The position numbers and the translations under genes are program-made. DNA of 64,000 nt, taken from contig NZ_CP042823.1 in assembly GCF_008000895.1 (NCBI RefSeq), forward strand, positions 4,734,501-4,798,500, read 5' to 3'. The DNA is from Methylobacterium sp. WL1. GTDB taxonomy: Bacteria > Pseudomonadota > Alphaproteobacteria > Rhizobiales > Beijerinckiaceae. The notes beneath the pieces were generated by a model, which saw nothing but the letters and a program-made list of their open reading frames with translations, had not been told where the DNA came from and made no database searches. Positions 36,230-46,283 of the stretch are shown here, piece by piece (within the stretch, counting starts at the first letter, position 1; each line of letters begins with the position of its first letter).

Positions 36230-37195
36230 GTGGCCGTCTACACCGAGGTATCCGACGCGGCGCTCTCCGAGTTCCTGTCCGCCTATTCCATCGGCAGCCT
36301 GCTCTCCTTCAAGGGCATCGCCGAGGGTGTCGAGAATTCCAACTTCTTCCTGCAGACCACCCAGGGCTGCTACATCCTGACCCTCTACGAGAAGCGGGTG
36401 CGGGCGGGGGACCTGCCGTTCTTCCTCGGGCTGATGGAGCACCTCTCCGCGCGCGGCCTCGCCTGTCCGCAGCCTGTGCGGGACCGAGCCGGCACGGCGC
36501 TCGGGGAGCTCTGCGGTCGGCCGGCCGCCATCGTCAGCTTCCTCGAGGGTGTCTCGGTCAAGACACCCGGCGTCGGGCATTGCCGGGAACTCGGCCGGGC
36601 CCTCGCCGAGCTGCACGCGGCCGGCGCCGATTTCGCGATGGTGCGCGAGAACAGCCTGTCGGTGGCGTCCTGGCGCCCGCTCTTCGCGCAGGCCGAGGCC
36701 CAGGCCGATTCGGTGGCGCCGGGCCTGGCGGAGCGCACCCGCGCCGACCTCGCACGGCTGGAAGCCGCCTGGCCCCGGAACCTGCCGGGCGGGGTGATCC
36801 ACGCGGATCTGTTCACCGACAACGTATTCTTCATCGGCGACAGCCTCTCCGGGCTGATCGACTTCTACTTCGCCTGCACGGACGCGTTCGCGTACGACCT
36901 CGCGGTCTGCCTCAACGCCTGGTGCTTCGAGGCCGACGGTACCTTCCACCGGGACATGGCCGCGGCGTTGATTGCCGGCTACGAAGCGGTGCGGCCGCTG
37001 GAATCCGCCGAGGTCGCGGCGCTGCCGATCCTGTGTCGGGGCGCAGCGCTCCGCTTCATGCTGACCCGTCTGGTCGATTGGCTGAACGTGCCGCCCGGCG
37101 CCCTGGTGAAGCCCAAGGACCCACGGGAGTTCGATCGCCGGCTCACCTTCCATCGCCAGGCGCGGGACGCGCGGGATTACGGGCGGCAGGCCTGA
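36230..37195 (+). CDS. thrB: Homoserine kinase (aminoglycoside-phosphotransferase fold)
   Basis: This enzyme phosphorylates L-homoserine in threonine synthesis. The 321-residue protein is of the ThrB_II/APH type found in alphaproteobacteria rather than the GHMP type: it starts [16 protein letters not shown], has [18 protein letters not shown], the catalytic loop [14 protein letters not shown] and [21 protein letters not shown] chose GTG 36230, which yields the usual AVYTxVSD start; an ATG at 36176 would add 18 residues. rnhA starts seven bases after its stop, the normal thrB-rnhA pairing in this order. Confidence 0.93.
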   Translation: MAVYTEVSDAALSEFLSAYSIGSLLSFKGIAEGVENSNFFLQTTQGCYILTLYEKRVRAGDLPFFLGLMEHLSARGLACPQPVRDRAGTALGELCGRPAAIVSFLEGVSVKTPGVGHCRELGRALAELHAAGADFAMVRENSLSVASWRPLFAQAEAQADSVAPGLAERTRADLARLEAAWPRNLPGGVIHADLFTDNVFFIGDSLSGLIDFYFACTDAFAYDLAVCLNAWCFEADGTFHRDMAAALIAGYEAVRPLESAEVAALPILCRGAALRFMLTRLVDWLNVPPGALVKPKDPREFDRRLTFHRQARDARDYGRQA

Positions 37196-37202
37196 GGGAC
37201 GG

Positions 37203-37676
37203 ATGAGCACCGAGACGACCGAGACCGCAACCGAGCCCATGCGGGTGAAGATCTACACGGACGGCGCCTGCTCGGGGAATCCCGGCCCGGGCGGCTGGGG
37301 CGCGATCCTGATCTTCGGCGATACCCAGAAGGAGCTCTCGGGCGGCGAGGCGCACACCACCAACAACCGCATGGAGATCCTGGCGGCGATCGAGTCCCTG
37401 GAGGCGCTCAAGCGCCCCTGCCGGGTCGACCTGTTCACGGACTCGCAGTACCTGCGCCAGGGCATCACCAGCTGGATCCACAACTGGAAGGCCCGGGGCT
37501 GGCGCACCGCCGACAAGAAGCCGGTGAAGAACGAGGATCTCTGGCGCCGGATCGATACGGCCAACGCCCGCCACGAGGTGGCGTGGCATTGGGTCAAGGG
37601 CCATGCCAGCGACCCGCTGAACAACCGGGTCGACGCGCTCGCCGTGGCCGCGATGCTGCCGTTCAAGCGACGCTGA
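37203..37676 (+). CDS. rnhA: Ribonuclease HI
   Basis: RNase HI cuts the RNA strand of RNA-DNA hybrids, removing primers and R-loops. The 157-residue protein has all four acidic catalytic residues: Asp20 in [17 protein letters not shown], Glu58 in NNRMEIL, Asp80 in LFTDSQYL and Asp144 in NNRVDALA, plus the basic handle [23 protein letters not shown] ribosome site stands before ATG 37203, seven bases after thrB. Its length is standard. Confidence 0.97.
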   Translation: MSTETTETATEPMRVKIYTDGACSGNPGPGGWGAILIFGDTQKELSGGEAHTTNNRMEILAAIESLEALKRPCRVDLFTDSQYLRQGITSWIHNWKARGWRTADKKPVKNEDLWRRIDTANARHEVAWHWVKGHASDPLNNRVDALAVAAMLPFKRR

Positions 37677-37710
37677 GATCGCTCCGGATATCGGCTTCGG
37701 TCTCGGACGC

Positions 37711-37905
37711 TCAACGCGACCGAGGCGGCCCTTGCAGAGCGGCGTGCAAGACCCGGAGCATTCGAACGGAAACATCTTCGACGTCGTAGACGATGATGTA
37801 CCGGCGATGACGATCAGATCGCGTGTGCCGGCGACACGGCCCGGACGCCCGAGAGCGGGACGATCCACCAAGCGGGCGGTCGTCTCGGCGAACCGCTCAT
37901 CGGGC
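37711..37905 (-). pseudogene. RelE/ParE-type toxin remnant
   Basis: The minus strand keeps the C-terminal two thirds of a ParE-like toxin: ALGRPGRVAGTRDLIVIAG in one frame and YIIVYDVEDVSVRMLRVLHA followed by ALQGPPRSR and stop (37711-37713) in another. One extra base near 37790 would join them. The N-terminal helical hairpin expected before AETTARLVDRPALG is missing and there is no start codon, so this is a broken gene even if the shift is an error. It follows a degenerate antitoxin gene. Confidence 0.65.
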
Positions 37906-38154
37906 GCGATGGCAGCCGCTGGTCTTGGAATCGAGCCGTTGCCGTGTGGCTGTCCGCCCGGCAGCGAACCGCGCTTCCACGCCCTCGGCGGGGATCACAC
38001 GGCCCCTATTGGCAGAATCCAGTCCGATCTGAACCTGCCGGCGAAACCAAGCGTCATGCTCGATCTCGTCCCGCTGCGGCCTGACGTATGCCTGCATGAC
38101 GTCACGCAGGAGCTTCGCGCAATTACGGTCGCGATCTGTGCGACCTGGGAGAAT
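37897..38154 (-). pseudogene. Ribbon-helix-helix antitoxin remnant
   Basis: The open frame (ATG 38097 to 37897; open upstream to 38154) encodes RDRNCAKLLRDVMQAYVRPQ and then HDAWFRRQVQIGLDSANRGR followed by VIPAEGVEARFAA. This is the C-terminal half of a CopG-like antitoxin; the N-terminal beta strand that would bind DNA is replaced by an in-frame stop (38155-38157). Order antitoxin-toxin and position next to the ParE remnant identify a decayed toxin-antitoxin pair in the 650-bp gap between rnhA and zwf. Confidence 0.6.
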
Positions 38155-38326
38155 TCATTCGTCAGGGTTTATCGACCGGAAAGGTGAATGTCGCCGCGCC
38201 CGAAGTCGCCGCCCCTTTGTTCGACGGAACATCTCCATGACGGTCGGAGGGCGACACGTCGCGGCCAACTCGAAAACGACCGGATCCGATGACGTGGCCG
38301 TCGGATCCGGCATGGCTGTGCGGTCC

Positions 38327-39853
38327 TCAATCCGTCTTGCCGTCGAGACCCAGCCAGTGGCGGCCGTCCCGGGCCAGGAGGTCGTCCGCCTCCTTGGGCC
38401 CGGTGCTGCCGGCCGGATAGGGCTTCACGTCCGCCTGCGGCCAGCCCTGGAGCAGCGGATCCACCGCCGACCAGCCGGCCTCGATGTTGTCGGCCCGCTG
38501 GAACAGGGTCGCGTCGCCGATCATGCAATCGTACAGCAGGGTCTCGTAGCCTACATTCGGCTGGTCGGCGAAGAAGTCCTTGTAGCGGAACGCGGCGCTC
38601 ACCCGGCCGATCTTCATCTCCGGGCCCGGGACCTTCACGTTGAACTCGGTGCCGACCCCATGGTCCGGGTCGATCATGATCCGCATCACCGTGGGTCCGA
38701 GGTCGGCGTTCGGGGTGTCCTCGAACATCTTGAACGGGGCCGGCTTGAACAACACGGCGATCTCGGTGCGCCGCCCGGTCATGCGCTTTCCGGTGCGGAC
38801 GTAGAACGGCACGCCGGCCCAGCGCCAGTTCTCAATGTTGAGCTTGAGGGCGATGTAGGTCTCGGTGACCGAGTCCTTGGCGACGTGCGGCTCGTCGCGG
38901 TAGCCCGGCACGTCGCGCCCCTCGGAGGTGCCCGCCGTGTACTGGCCGCGCACCGCGTCCTCCGGGGGGATCGGCTGGACGGCCTGGGCGAGCTTGGCCT
39001 TCTCCGAGCGCACCGCCTCGGCGCCGAACGAGTTCGGCGGCTCCATGGCGACCATGCAGAGCAGCTGGAACATGTGGTTGGGCACCATGTCCCGGAGCGC
39101 CCCGGTCGGCTCGTAGAAGCCGCCGCGCTCCTCGACGCCCACGGTCTCGGCCGCGGTGATCTGGATGCTGTCGATGTATTCCCGCCGCCAGACCGGCTCG
39201 AGGAGGCCGTTGGCGAAGCGGAACGCCATGATCGACTGGACCGTCTCCTTACCCAGGAAGTGGTCGATGCGGTAGAACTGGCTCTCGTCGGCCTGCTTCA
39301 GGATCCGGGCGTTGAGTTCCCGGGCCGAGGCGAGATCCGAGCCGAACGGCTTCTCGATCACCACCCGGCGGAAGTCGCCGTCCTCCTGCTTGAGCAGGCC
39401 GGCCTGGCCGAGGCCGTCCACGATCGTGCCGAAGAACCGGGCCGCCACCGCGCAGTAGAACACCGCGCTGCCCTTCACCTTGTCTTTGACCGCCGCGAAG
39501 GTCTCGGGCTTCTCGAAATCGCCCTTCAGGTAGTGCAGCCGGTCGCGGATGAAGCCCCAGCTCTTGGGGTCGATGTGGTCGGCGTGGAACTCCGAGGTCG
39601 GATCCTTGCTGAACGCCTCCAGGGTCTGGGTGAGATTGTCCCGCAGGGACTCGTCGGTGCCGTCGGAATGATCGACGCCCAGGATGGAGAAACCCTCCGG
39701 CAGGAGCCCGGCCCCGGCGAGGTTGTAGAGCGAGGGCATCAGGAGGCGCTTGGTCAGGTCGCCGCCGGCCCCGAAGATCACCAGCGTGCAGGGCGGCGCC
39801 GGCTTGGTGCCGCTGGCCGCATCGTCCTTGAGGGCTATCGTCTGCTCGGCCAT
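38327..39853 (-). CDS. zwf: Glucose-6-phosphate 1-dehydrogenase
   Basis: Zwf oxidises glucose 6-phosphate to 6-phosphogluconolactone with reduction of NAD(P)+, feeding the oxidative pentose-phosphate or Entner-Doudoroff route. The 508-residue product has the coenzyme loop VIFGAGGDLTKRLLMPSL (near 25-42), the EKPFG lysine at 167-171, the active-site signature RIDHFLGKE at 195-203 and VPNHMFQLLCMVAMEPP. AAGGAG precedes ATG 39853. No pgl or gnd gene is adjacent. It is divergent from dmeF with 118 bp between. Confidence 0.96.
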   Translation of the reverse strand: MAEQTIALKDDAASGTKPAPPCTLVIFGAGGDLTKRLLMPSLYNLAGAGLLPEGFSILGVDHSDGTDESLRDNLTQTLEAFSKDPTSEFHADHIDPKSWGFIRDRLHYLKGDFEKPETFAAVKDKVKGSAVFYCAVAARFFGTIVDGLGQAGLLKQEDGDFRRVVIEKPFGSDLASARELNARILKQADESQFYRIDHFLGKETVQSIMAFRFANGLLEPVWRREYIDSIQITAAETVGVEERGGFYEPTGALRDMVPNHMFQLLCMVAMEPPNSFGAEAVRSEKAKLAQAVQPIPPEDAVRGQYTAGTSEGRDVPGYRDEPHVAKDSVTETYIALKLNIENWRWAGVPFYVRTGKRMTGRRTEIAVLFKPAPFKMFEDTPNADLGPTVMRIMIDPDHGVGTEFNVKVPGPEMKIGRVSAAFRYKDFFADQPNVGYETLLYDCMIGDATLFQRADNIEAGWSAVDPLLQGWPQADVKPYPAGSTGPKEADDLLARDGRHWLGLDGKTD

Positions 39854-39971
39854 GCCTGGCTCCTTTCGGGCTGCACTGCAGCAAATCGGCGTGACAACCC
39901 ACCGGTAGCAATGCCCGTTCCGACAGCGTCTCTCTATGCTGCTGCGATCGGACAGCGGTGGAGAATCGCGC

Positions 39972-40970
39972 ATGCATACCCACTCCCTCGAACCCTGGAG
40001 CCACGGCCACGTGTTCCTGGGAGACCGTCATGACCGGCACGCGCGCCGGACCTGGGCGGTGGTGGCGCTGACCGCGGCCACGATGGTGGTCGAGATCGTC
40101 GGCGGCACCTGGTACGGCTCGATGGCGCTGGTCGCCGACGGCTGGCACATGTCGACCCATGCGGCGGCGCTCGGCATCGCGGCCCTGGCCTACCGCTTCG
40201 CCCGGCGCCACGCGGAGGATCCGCGATTCAGCTTCGGCACCGGCAAGTTCGGGGATCTGGCGGCCTTCGCCAGCGCGGTCATCCTGGGCCTGATCGCCCT
40301 GCTGATCGGCGCCGAGAGCCTCGTCCGGCTGCTCCACCCGGCGCCGATCGGCTTCGGGTCGGCCATCCCGATCGCCGTCCTCGGACTCGTGGTGAACCTC
40401 GCCAGCGTCTGGCTCCTGCACGACGACCACGACGATCACGGGGATCACGGCCACGCCCAGGGCGGCCACAGCCAGGGCGGCCACAGCCATGGCGGTCATG
40501 GTCATGGTCATGGTGGTCATGGTCATGGCGGCCACGACACCAACTTCCGTGCCGCCTACATCCACGTGATGGCCGATGCGCTGACCTCGGTCCTGGCGAT
40601 CGCCGCCCTGCTGGGCGGGCGCTATCTCGGCCTCGCCTGGCTCGATCCGGCCATGGGCCTGGTCGGCACGGTGGTGATCCTGGCCTGGTCCTGGACCCTC
40701 CTGCGCACGGCGGGCCTCGTGCTGCTCGATGCCCGGCCGTCCCCGGCCGCCACGGCCGACATCCGCGCCCGCCTGGAGACGGAGGGCGACCGGGTGAGCG
40801 ACCTGCACCTCTGGCAGGTCGGTCCGGGCCACCGCGCCGCGGTGATCGCGCTCGTCAGCGACAACCCGCAGCCGCCCACGCACTACAAGGCCCGGCTCGC
40901 CGGGGTGCGCGGTTTGAGCCACGTCACGGTGGAGGTGCAGCCCTGCCCGGGACACGCGGAACACGGCTGA
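39972..40970 (+). CDS. dmeF: CDF family Co(II)/Ni(II) efflux transporter DmeF
   Basis: This 332-residue inner-membrane cation diffusion facilitator has six helices. The start MHTHSLEPWSHGHVFLGDRH, the first metal site VADGWHMSTHAAAL (HxxxH-D variant) and FGTGKFGDLAAFAS are typical of DmeF exporters for cobalt and nickel. The loop between helices 4 and 5 is a histidine repeat (GHSQGGHSHGGHGHGHGGHG) coded by near-identical ggtcatggtcatgg units. The second site is YIHVMADALTSVLA. GGAGA before ATG 39972 supports the start. The DmeR repressor often found next to it is absent. Confidence 0.93.
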   Translation: MHTHSLEPWSHGHVFLGDRHDRHARRTWAVVALTAATMVVEIVGGTWYGSMALVADGWHMSTHAAALGIAALAYRFARRHAEDPRFSFGTGKFGDLAAFASAVILGLIALLIGAESLVRLLHPAPIGFGSAIPIAVLGLVVNLASVWLLHDDHDDHGDHGHAQGGHSQGGHSHGGHGHGHGGHGHGGHDTNFRAAYIHVMADALTSVLAIAALLGGRYLGLAWLDPAMGLVGTVVILAWSWTLLRTAGLVLLDARPSPAATADIRARLETEGDRVSDLHLWQVGPGHRAAVIALVSDNPQPPTHYKARLAGVRGLSHVTVEVQPCPGHAEHG

Positions 40971-40979
40971 TCCGGGATC

Positions 40980-41000
40980 CCGAAGGGCTCAGCCCTTCGG
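40980..41000. repeat. Palindromic repeat unit (copy 4) between convergent genes
   Basis: The perfect 21-bp palindrome ccgaagggctcagcccttcgg lies between the convergent dmeF and outer-membrane-factor genes, directly after dmeF. It is the same family as 12017, 12877, 23539 and 61843. A transcription-blocking role is possible from position, but there is no T tract on either strand. Confidence 0.7.
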
Positions 41001-41067
41001 CGGTGCACGGGCGCGGAGCCCCAGATACCTGGGCAAAGCCCGACATCAGGGGCCGGGATCGTGCGCC

Positions 41068-42609
41068 TCACTCGTCCGGGCGGACGGCCTGGCCGCCTCG
41101 GTCGATCGGCAGGGTCGGACCCTTCAGTTCGGCATCGCTCGGCAGGGCGCGGACGTCCCAGCCGCCGCCCAGCGCCCGGATCAGGGTGACCGCCGCGGTG
41201 AAGCGGTTGAGCCGGACCTGGAGGGCGTTGATCTCGTTGCTCACGAGCAGGCCCTGCGCGGTCACCACCGTGGTGAAGTTCTGCGTGCCGGCCCGGTACT
41301 CGTTGAGGGTGATCTCCACGGCCCTGCGGGACGATTCGACCGCCGCGTCCTGGGCACTCTGCTGCAGGCCGAGGATGCGCAGGGCCGCCATCTGGTTCTC
41401 GACCTCCGCCAGGGCGGCGAGCACCACCTGCCGGTAATTGGCCACCGCCGCGTCGTAGCCGGCTTCGGCCGAGCGCACCGCCGCCGTGCGGGCGCCGCCG
41501 TCGAACAGGACCTCGGTCCCCGCGGCGGTCGCCGACCAGACCTGGTTGGCGGCCGAGAACAGGCCGTTGCGGGTCAGACCCGAGATGCCGCCCTGGGCCG
41601 AGATCGTCACCGTGGGGTAGAAAGCGGCGACCGCGACGCCGATCCGCTCGCTCTGGCCCTGAACCAAGCGCTCGGCCTGGGCGACATCCGGCCGCCGCTC
41701 GAGCAGGTCGGACGGGATCCCGACCGGCACGGTGGGCGGGTTGCGGCCGATGCCGGCCACCGGGATCGTCACCTCCGAGGGCGGTCGCCCGATCAGGGTC
41801 GCGATGGCGTTGACGTACTGTACCCGGGTCAGCCGGATCGCGATGGCCTGGGCCTCGATGGTCTGGACCTGGGTCTGCGCCGTGATCACGTCCGAGCGGG
41901 CCGCGACCCCGGCCGCGTACTGGTTCTCGGTGATGCCGAGCGTCTTCTTGAAGTTCGCGACGTTCTCGTCGAGCACCCTCTGGAGGGCGTCGGCGTAGCG
42001 CACGGTCAGGTAGTCGGCCGCGACCTCGGCCTGGATGGTCAGCCGGGTCGCGGCGATCGTGGCGGCGTCGGCTTGGGCCAGCGCCGCCTCGCTCTCGATA
42101 TTCCGGCGGGTGCCGCCGAACAGGTCGAGTTCCCAGCTCGCCTGTCCGAGCAGCGCGGCGCTGGTGCGCGCGGTGTTGCCGCTGCCGGTCCGGGTGATGC
42201 TCGGGGCGCCGACAACGGTCGGGTACAGGGCGGCCTGGGCCGAGGCGACCAGGGCCCGGGCTTGCCGGTAATTCGCCACCGCCTGCCGGAGGGACTGGTT
42301 GTCGACATCCACGAGGCGGATCAGGCGGTCGAGGGTCGGGTCCTTGAACACCCGCCACCAGTCGCCGCGCTCCGCCGCGTCGTTGGGCCGGGCCTCGCGC
42401 CAGCCCTTCTTGCGCGCCGCCACGACAGCCGCGCTGTCCTCCCGCTTGCCGCCCTCCCGGTAGGCGAGCGGGGTCTCGACCGAGGGCCGGGCATAGTCGG
42501 GGCCGACCACGCAGCCGGCCAGTGCGGGGATGAGGGGGAGATAGAGAATATGGCGCAGCCCGAGGCCGCGAGCGCGTCTCCCTCCCCCCTTCGCGGGGGA
42601 GGGTGGCAC
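41068..42609 (-). CDS. Outer-membrane efflux lipoprotein (OprM/OpmB family)
   Basis: This TolC-like protein forms the outer-membrane duct of the upstream RND pump. It has a lipoprotein signal ([12 protein letters not shown], lipobox LAGC), then the two OEP repeats with [46 protein letters not shown] and, in the second repeat, [20 protein letters not shown]. The start is a problem: no ATG lies near the signal. The same reading frame runs without a stop from the RND gene through the 163-bp repeat into this gene. GTG 42609, inside the repeat, is the nearest usable start; the alternative is CTG close to the signal. It is the last gene of the efflux operon. Confidence 0.85.
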   Translation of the reverse strand: MPPSPAKGGGRRARGLGLRHILYLPLIPALAGCVVGPDYARPSVETPLAYREGGKREDSAAVVAARKKGWREARPNDAAERGDWWRVFKDPTLDRLIRLVDVDNQSLRQAVANYRQARALVASAQAALYPTVVGAPSITRTGSGNTARTSAALLGQASWELDLFGGTRRNIESEAALAQADAATIAATRLTIQAEVAADYLTVRYADALQRVLDENVANFKKTLGITENQYAAGVAARSDVITAQTQVQTIEAQAIAIRLTRVQYVNAIATLIGRPPSEVTIPVAGIGRNPPTVPVGIPSDLLERRPDVAQAERLVQGQSERIGVAVAAFYPTVTISAQGGISGLTRNGLFSAANQVWSATAAGTEVLFDGGARTAAVRSAEAGYDAAVANYRQVVLAALAEVENQMAALRILGLQQSAQDAAVESSRRAVEITLNEYRAGTQNFTTVVTAQGLLVSNEINALQVRLNRFTAAVTLIRALGGGWDVRALPSDAELKGPTLPIDRGGQAVRPDE

Positions 42610-42742
42610 GGCCGTCAGGCCGGGTCGGGAGAGGGGAGCGACGGTGCCGGAGAGGTCGCGACGGGCGACACATCGTGAACCGTCGCGCTGCCCCTCTCCC
42701 GACTCCCTCCGGGGCCCACCCTCCCCCGCAGAGGGGGGAGGG
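42580..42742. repeat. 163-bp palindromic element, short copy B
   Basis: Same length and order as copy A: inverted ends 42580-42603 and 42719-42742, inner pair gtcgggagaggggagcgac and gtcgcgctgcccctctcccgac, and the shared core ccgtcaggccgggtcgggag. It separates the second RND gene from the outer-membrane-factor gene and, like copy A, introduces no stop codon in the operon's frame, so the two proteins are in one open frame across it. Confidence 0.85.
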
Positions 42743-45700
42743 AATGCGCGCGCAGCGTCGCTCCCATCGATCGATGATGCGTGCTCGGCGCCGAGAGAGC
42801 GAGGCGCGCGCGTCGGGGCCGCCGGTGTTTCACGTGAAAACGAACGCATCACTCTCCGGCCGGCAATGCCGCTGCGCCGCCGGGCCCGGCGCCGCTGGCG
42901 GCGGGCGAGCACCCGGTGCCGGAGGCGGTCGAGGGTCAGGTAGACGACGGGGGTGGTGTACAGGGTCAGGATCTGGCTCACGATCAATCCGCCCACGATG
43001 GCGATGCCCAGGGGCCGGCGCAGCTCGGCCCCCTCGCCGGTGGCCAGGATCAGCGGCACGGCCCCCAGCATGGCGGCGAGCGTGGTCATCATGATCGGCC
43101 GGAAGCGCACGAGACAGGCCTCGCGGATCGCATCCACGGGATTCGCCCCCCGGGTCCGCTCGGCGTCCAGCGCCACGTCGATCATCATGATCGCGTTCTT
43201 CTTCACGATGCCGATGAGCAGGAACACCGCGATCAGCGCGATGATGGTGAATTCGGTGCCGGTCACCAGCAGGGCCAGCACCGCGCCGACGCCGGCCGAC
43301 GGCAGGGTCGAGAGGATCGTCAGCGGGTGCACGAAGCTCTCGTACAGGATACCCAGCACCGCGTAGACCGCCAGGATCGCGGCCAGGATCAGCAGCGGCT
43401 GGCGCGAGGCCGAGGCCACGTAGTTCTTGGCCGCGCCGGCATACTCGCCGTGGATCGTCGCCGGCAGCCGCAGGGACGCCATCGCCCGGTCGATCGCCGC
43501 GGTGGCGTCCGACAGGCTCTTGCCCGGTGCGAGGTTGAACGAGATCGTTGTGGCGACGAACAGGCCCTGGTGGCTCACCTGGACGGGGGCGCTGCCCGGC
43601 TCGATCCGGGCGAAGGCCGAGAGCGGCACCATGGTCTCCTTGGCGGCCGAGACCGGTGCGCTCGAGGAGGCGCCGCCTTTGCTCGCCGCGATGGCGTTGG
43701 AGGAGGCGTTGCGGGCGGAGTCGGAGGCGATCGCGGCGGCGTTCGAAGCGGCATCGGCCGTGCTGGTGGCGGCCGCCGCGGCGGCTCCGGTGGACGCGCC
43801 GCCGACCGCCCCCGTGGCGGTCGTGGCCCCGTGGAGGGCGCGGCGCCGCTGCCCGGGCTGCTGGTGCCGGTGGCCGCGTTGGTGTTGACGCCGCCCGCTG
43901 CCGCGACGGTGCCGGCCACCGCGTTGGTGATGGCCGCGCCCGGCGCGTTGCCCCCGGAGGTCGAGACGAAGATCTGCTTCAGCGTCTCGGGGGATTCCAG
44001 GTAGCGCGGGGCGATCTCCATCACGACGTGGTACTGGTTCAGGGGGTTGTAGATGGTCGAGACCTGGCGTTGGCCGAAGGCGTCGTACAGGGTGTTGTCG
44101 ATCTTATTCGGGGTGATGCCGTACCGGAACGCGGTGGCGCGGTCGATCACCACCCGGGTCTCCAGCCCGCCCTCCTGCTGGTCGGAGGTGACGTCCGCGA
44201 AGGTCGGGTCCTTCTGGAGGGCGGCGACCAGCTTCGGGGCGGCGGCGAACAGCTCCTCGGCGGTGTCGCCCTGGAGGGTGTACTGGTACTGGGCGAAGCT
44301 CTGGCGGCCGCCCATCTGCAGGTCCTGGCGCGGGAAGACGTAGAGGCGCGCGCCCGCGACCTGGGCGAGCTTCGGCCGGAGCCGCGCCATGACGGCCGAG
44401 ATCGGCGCCCGCTCGCCGATGGGCTTGAGCCCGATGAACACGTTGGCCGAGTTGGTGCCGCGGCCGCCCGTGAATCCGACGACGCTCTCCACCGCCGGAT
44501 CCGCGCCCACGATGGTGGTGGCCTGCCGGAGCTTGGTCTCCATGGACTGGAACGAGATGCGCTGGTCGGCCTGGACGCCGCCCATCATCTGGCCGGTATC
44601 CTGCTCGGGGAAGAACCCCTTCGGCACGATGATGTAGAGGTAGACGTTGAGCCCCACGGTGGCGAGCAGGCTCAGCAGCACCAGCCGCGGATGGGCGAGC
44701 GCCACCGACAGAGTCCGGGCATAGGCGTCGAGCAGCCAGGAGAAGCCGCCCTCCAAGCCGCGGATCAGGATGTTCGGCCGGCGTCCCGCCGCGCGTCCGT
44801 GCCCCTCGGCCCGCAAAAGGCGGGCGCACATCATCGGCGTCGTGGTCAGTGAAAGGACCAAGGAAATCAGGATCGACAGCGACAGGGTGACGGAGAATTC
44901 CTGGAAGATCCGTCCGATCAGGCCGCCCATCAGCAGGATCGGCAGGAACACCGCGATGAGCGACAGGCTCATCGAGATCACCGTGAAGCCGACCTCCCGG
45001 GCGCCGATCAGCGCCGCCTGCAACCGGGGCTTGCCGTCCTCGATGTGGCGCTGGACGTTCTCCAGCACCACGATGGCGTCGTCGACCACGAAGCCGGTGC
45101 CGATGATCAGGGCCGTGAGCGACAGGATGTTGAGCGAGTAGCCGAGCAGGTACATCGCCGAGAAGGTGCCGATGATCGAGATCGGCACCGCCACCGCGGG
45201 GATCAGGGTCGCCCGGCCGGAGCGCAGGAAGGCGAACACCACCAGGATCACGAGGCCGACCGCAACCAGCAGGGTCTCCTCGGTGGCCGCGAGCGATGCC
45301 CGGATCGTGGCGCTGCGGTCGCCGGTGAGCTTGATGTCGATGCCGCCGGGCAGCGCCGCGGTGAGCTGCGGCAGCGCCTTCTTCACCGCGTCGATGGTCT
45401 CTACCACGTTGGCGCCGGGCTGCTTGTAGACGAACAGCAGCACGCCGGCCTTGCCGTTGACGATGCCGAGGTTGCGCTTGTCCTCGACGCCGTCGAGCAC
45501 TTCGCCCACATCCGTGAGCTTCACCGCGGCGCCGTTGCGGTAGGCCACGATGATGTCGCGGTAATCCTCGGCCTTGCGGCCCTGGTCGTTGGCGTAGAGC
45601 TGGTAGCGCCGGCCGCCGGCGTCGATCTCGCCCTTGGGCGAGTTGGCGTTGGCCGAGGCGAGCGCCGCCCGGATGCCCTCCAGGCCGATGCCGTAGTTGA

Positions 45701-46283
45701 ACAGGGCGGTGGGATCGAGCTCCACCCGTACCGCCGGCAGGGACGAGCCGCCGATATCGACGTTGCCGACGCCGGGCAGCTGCGACAGCTTCTGCTGCAC
45801 CACGGTGGCGGCCGAATCGTAGACCTGGCCGCGGGTCAGCGTGTCCGAGGTCATGCCGAGAATGATGATCGGCGTGTCGGCGGGGTTGAACTTCCGGTAG
45901 GTCGGGTTCTGCCGGAGCGAGGCCGGCAGGTCGGCGCGCGCCGCGTTGATCGCCGCCTGGACGTCGCGCGCCGCGCCGTCGATGTCCCGGTTCAGGCCGA
46001 ACAGCAGCACGATCCGGGTGGAGCCGAGCGAGTTCGTGGACGTCATCTCGTTGACGTCCGCGATGGCGCCGAGCCGCCGCTCCAGGGGGGCCGCCACGGT
46101 GGTCGCCATGGTCTCGGGCGAGCCGCCCGGCATCTGGGCCTGGACCAGGATGACCGGGAAGTCGATCTGCGGCAGCGGCGCCACCGGCAGCTTCAGGAAC
46201 GCGAACAGGCCGGCGAGCAGCACGCCGATCGTGAGCAGCGTGGTCGCGACCGGCCGGCGGATGAACGGCTCGGAGATGTTCAC
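42743..46283 (-). pseudogene. RND efflux permease (MuxC/MdtC-like), frameshifted, no own stop codon
   Basis: This inner-membrane proton/drug antiporter starts at GTG 46283 ([20 protein letters not shown]) and has 12 helices and two large periplasmic loops. Motifs include [20 protein letters not shown] (the proton-relay aspartates in helix 4) and [20 protein letters not shown]. The frame breaks at a C run 43827-43830; one extra C restores it. At that place lies an unusual Ala/Ser/Thr/Gly-rich insert of about 100 residues between [12 protein letters not shown] and [10 protein letters not shown]. After the last helix ([18 protein letters not shown]) the frame continues past 42743 into the repeat and the outer-membrane-factor gene without a stop; the end given is the repeat border. 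Confidence 0.85.
42826..42841. promoter_or_regulatory. parS-like ParB-binding site
   Basis: The plus strand reads TGTTTCACGTGAAAAC. The first 14 bases equal the bacterial parS consensus TGTTTCACGTGAAACA, including the full 12-bp palindrome TTTCACGTGAAA; only the last two bases differ. It lies inside the 3' end of the RND permease frame, 84 bp from the 163-bp repeat. In a GC-rich genome this AT-bordered palindrome is not expected by chance in 64 kb. Confidence 0.6.
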
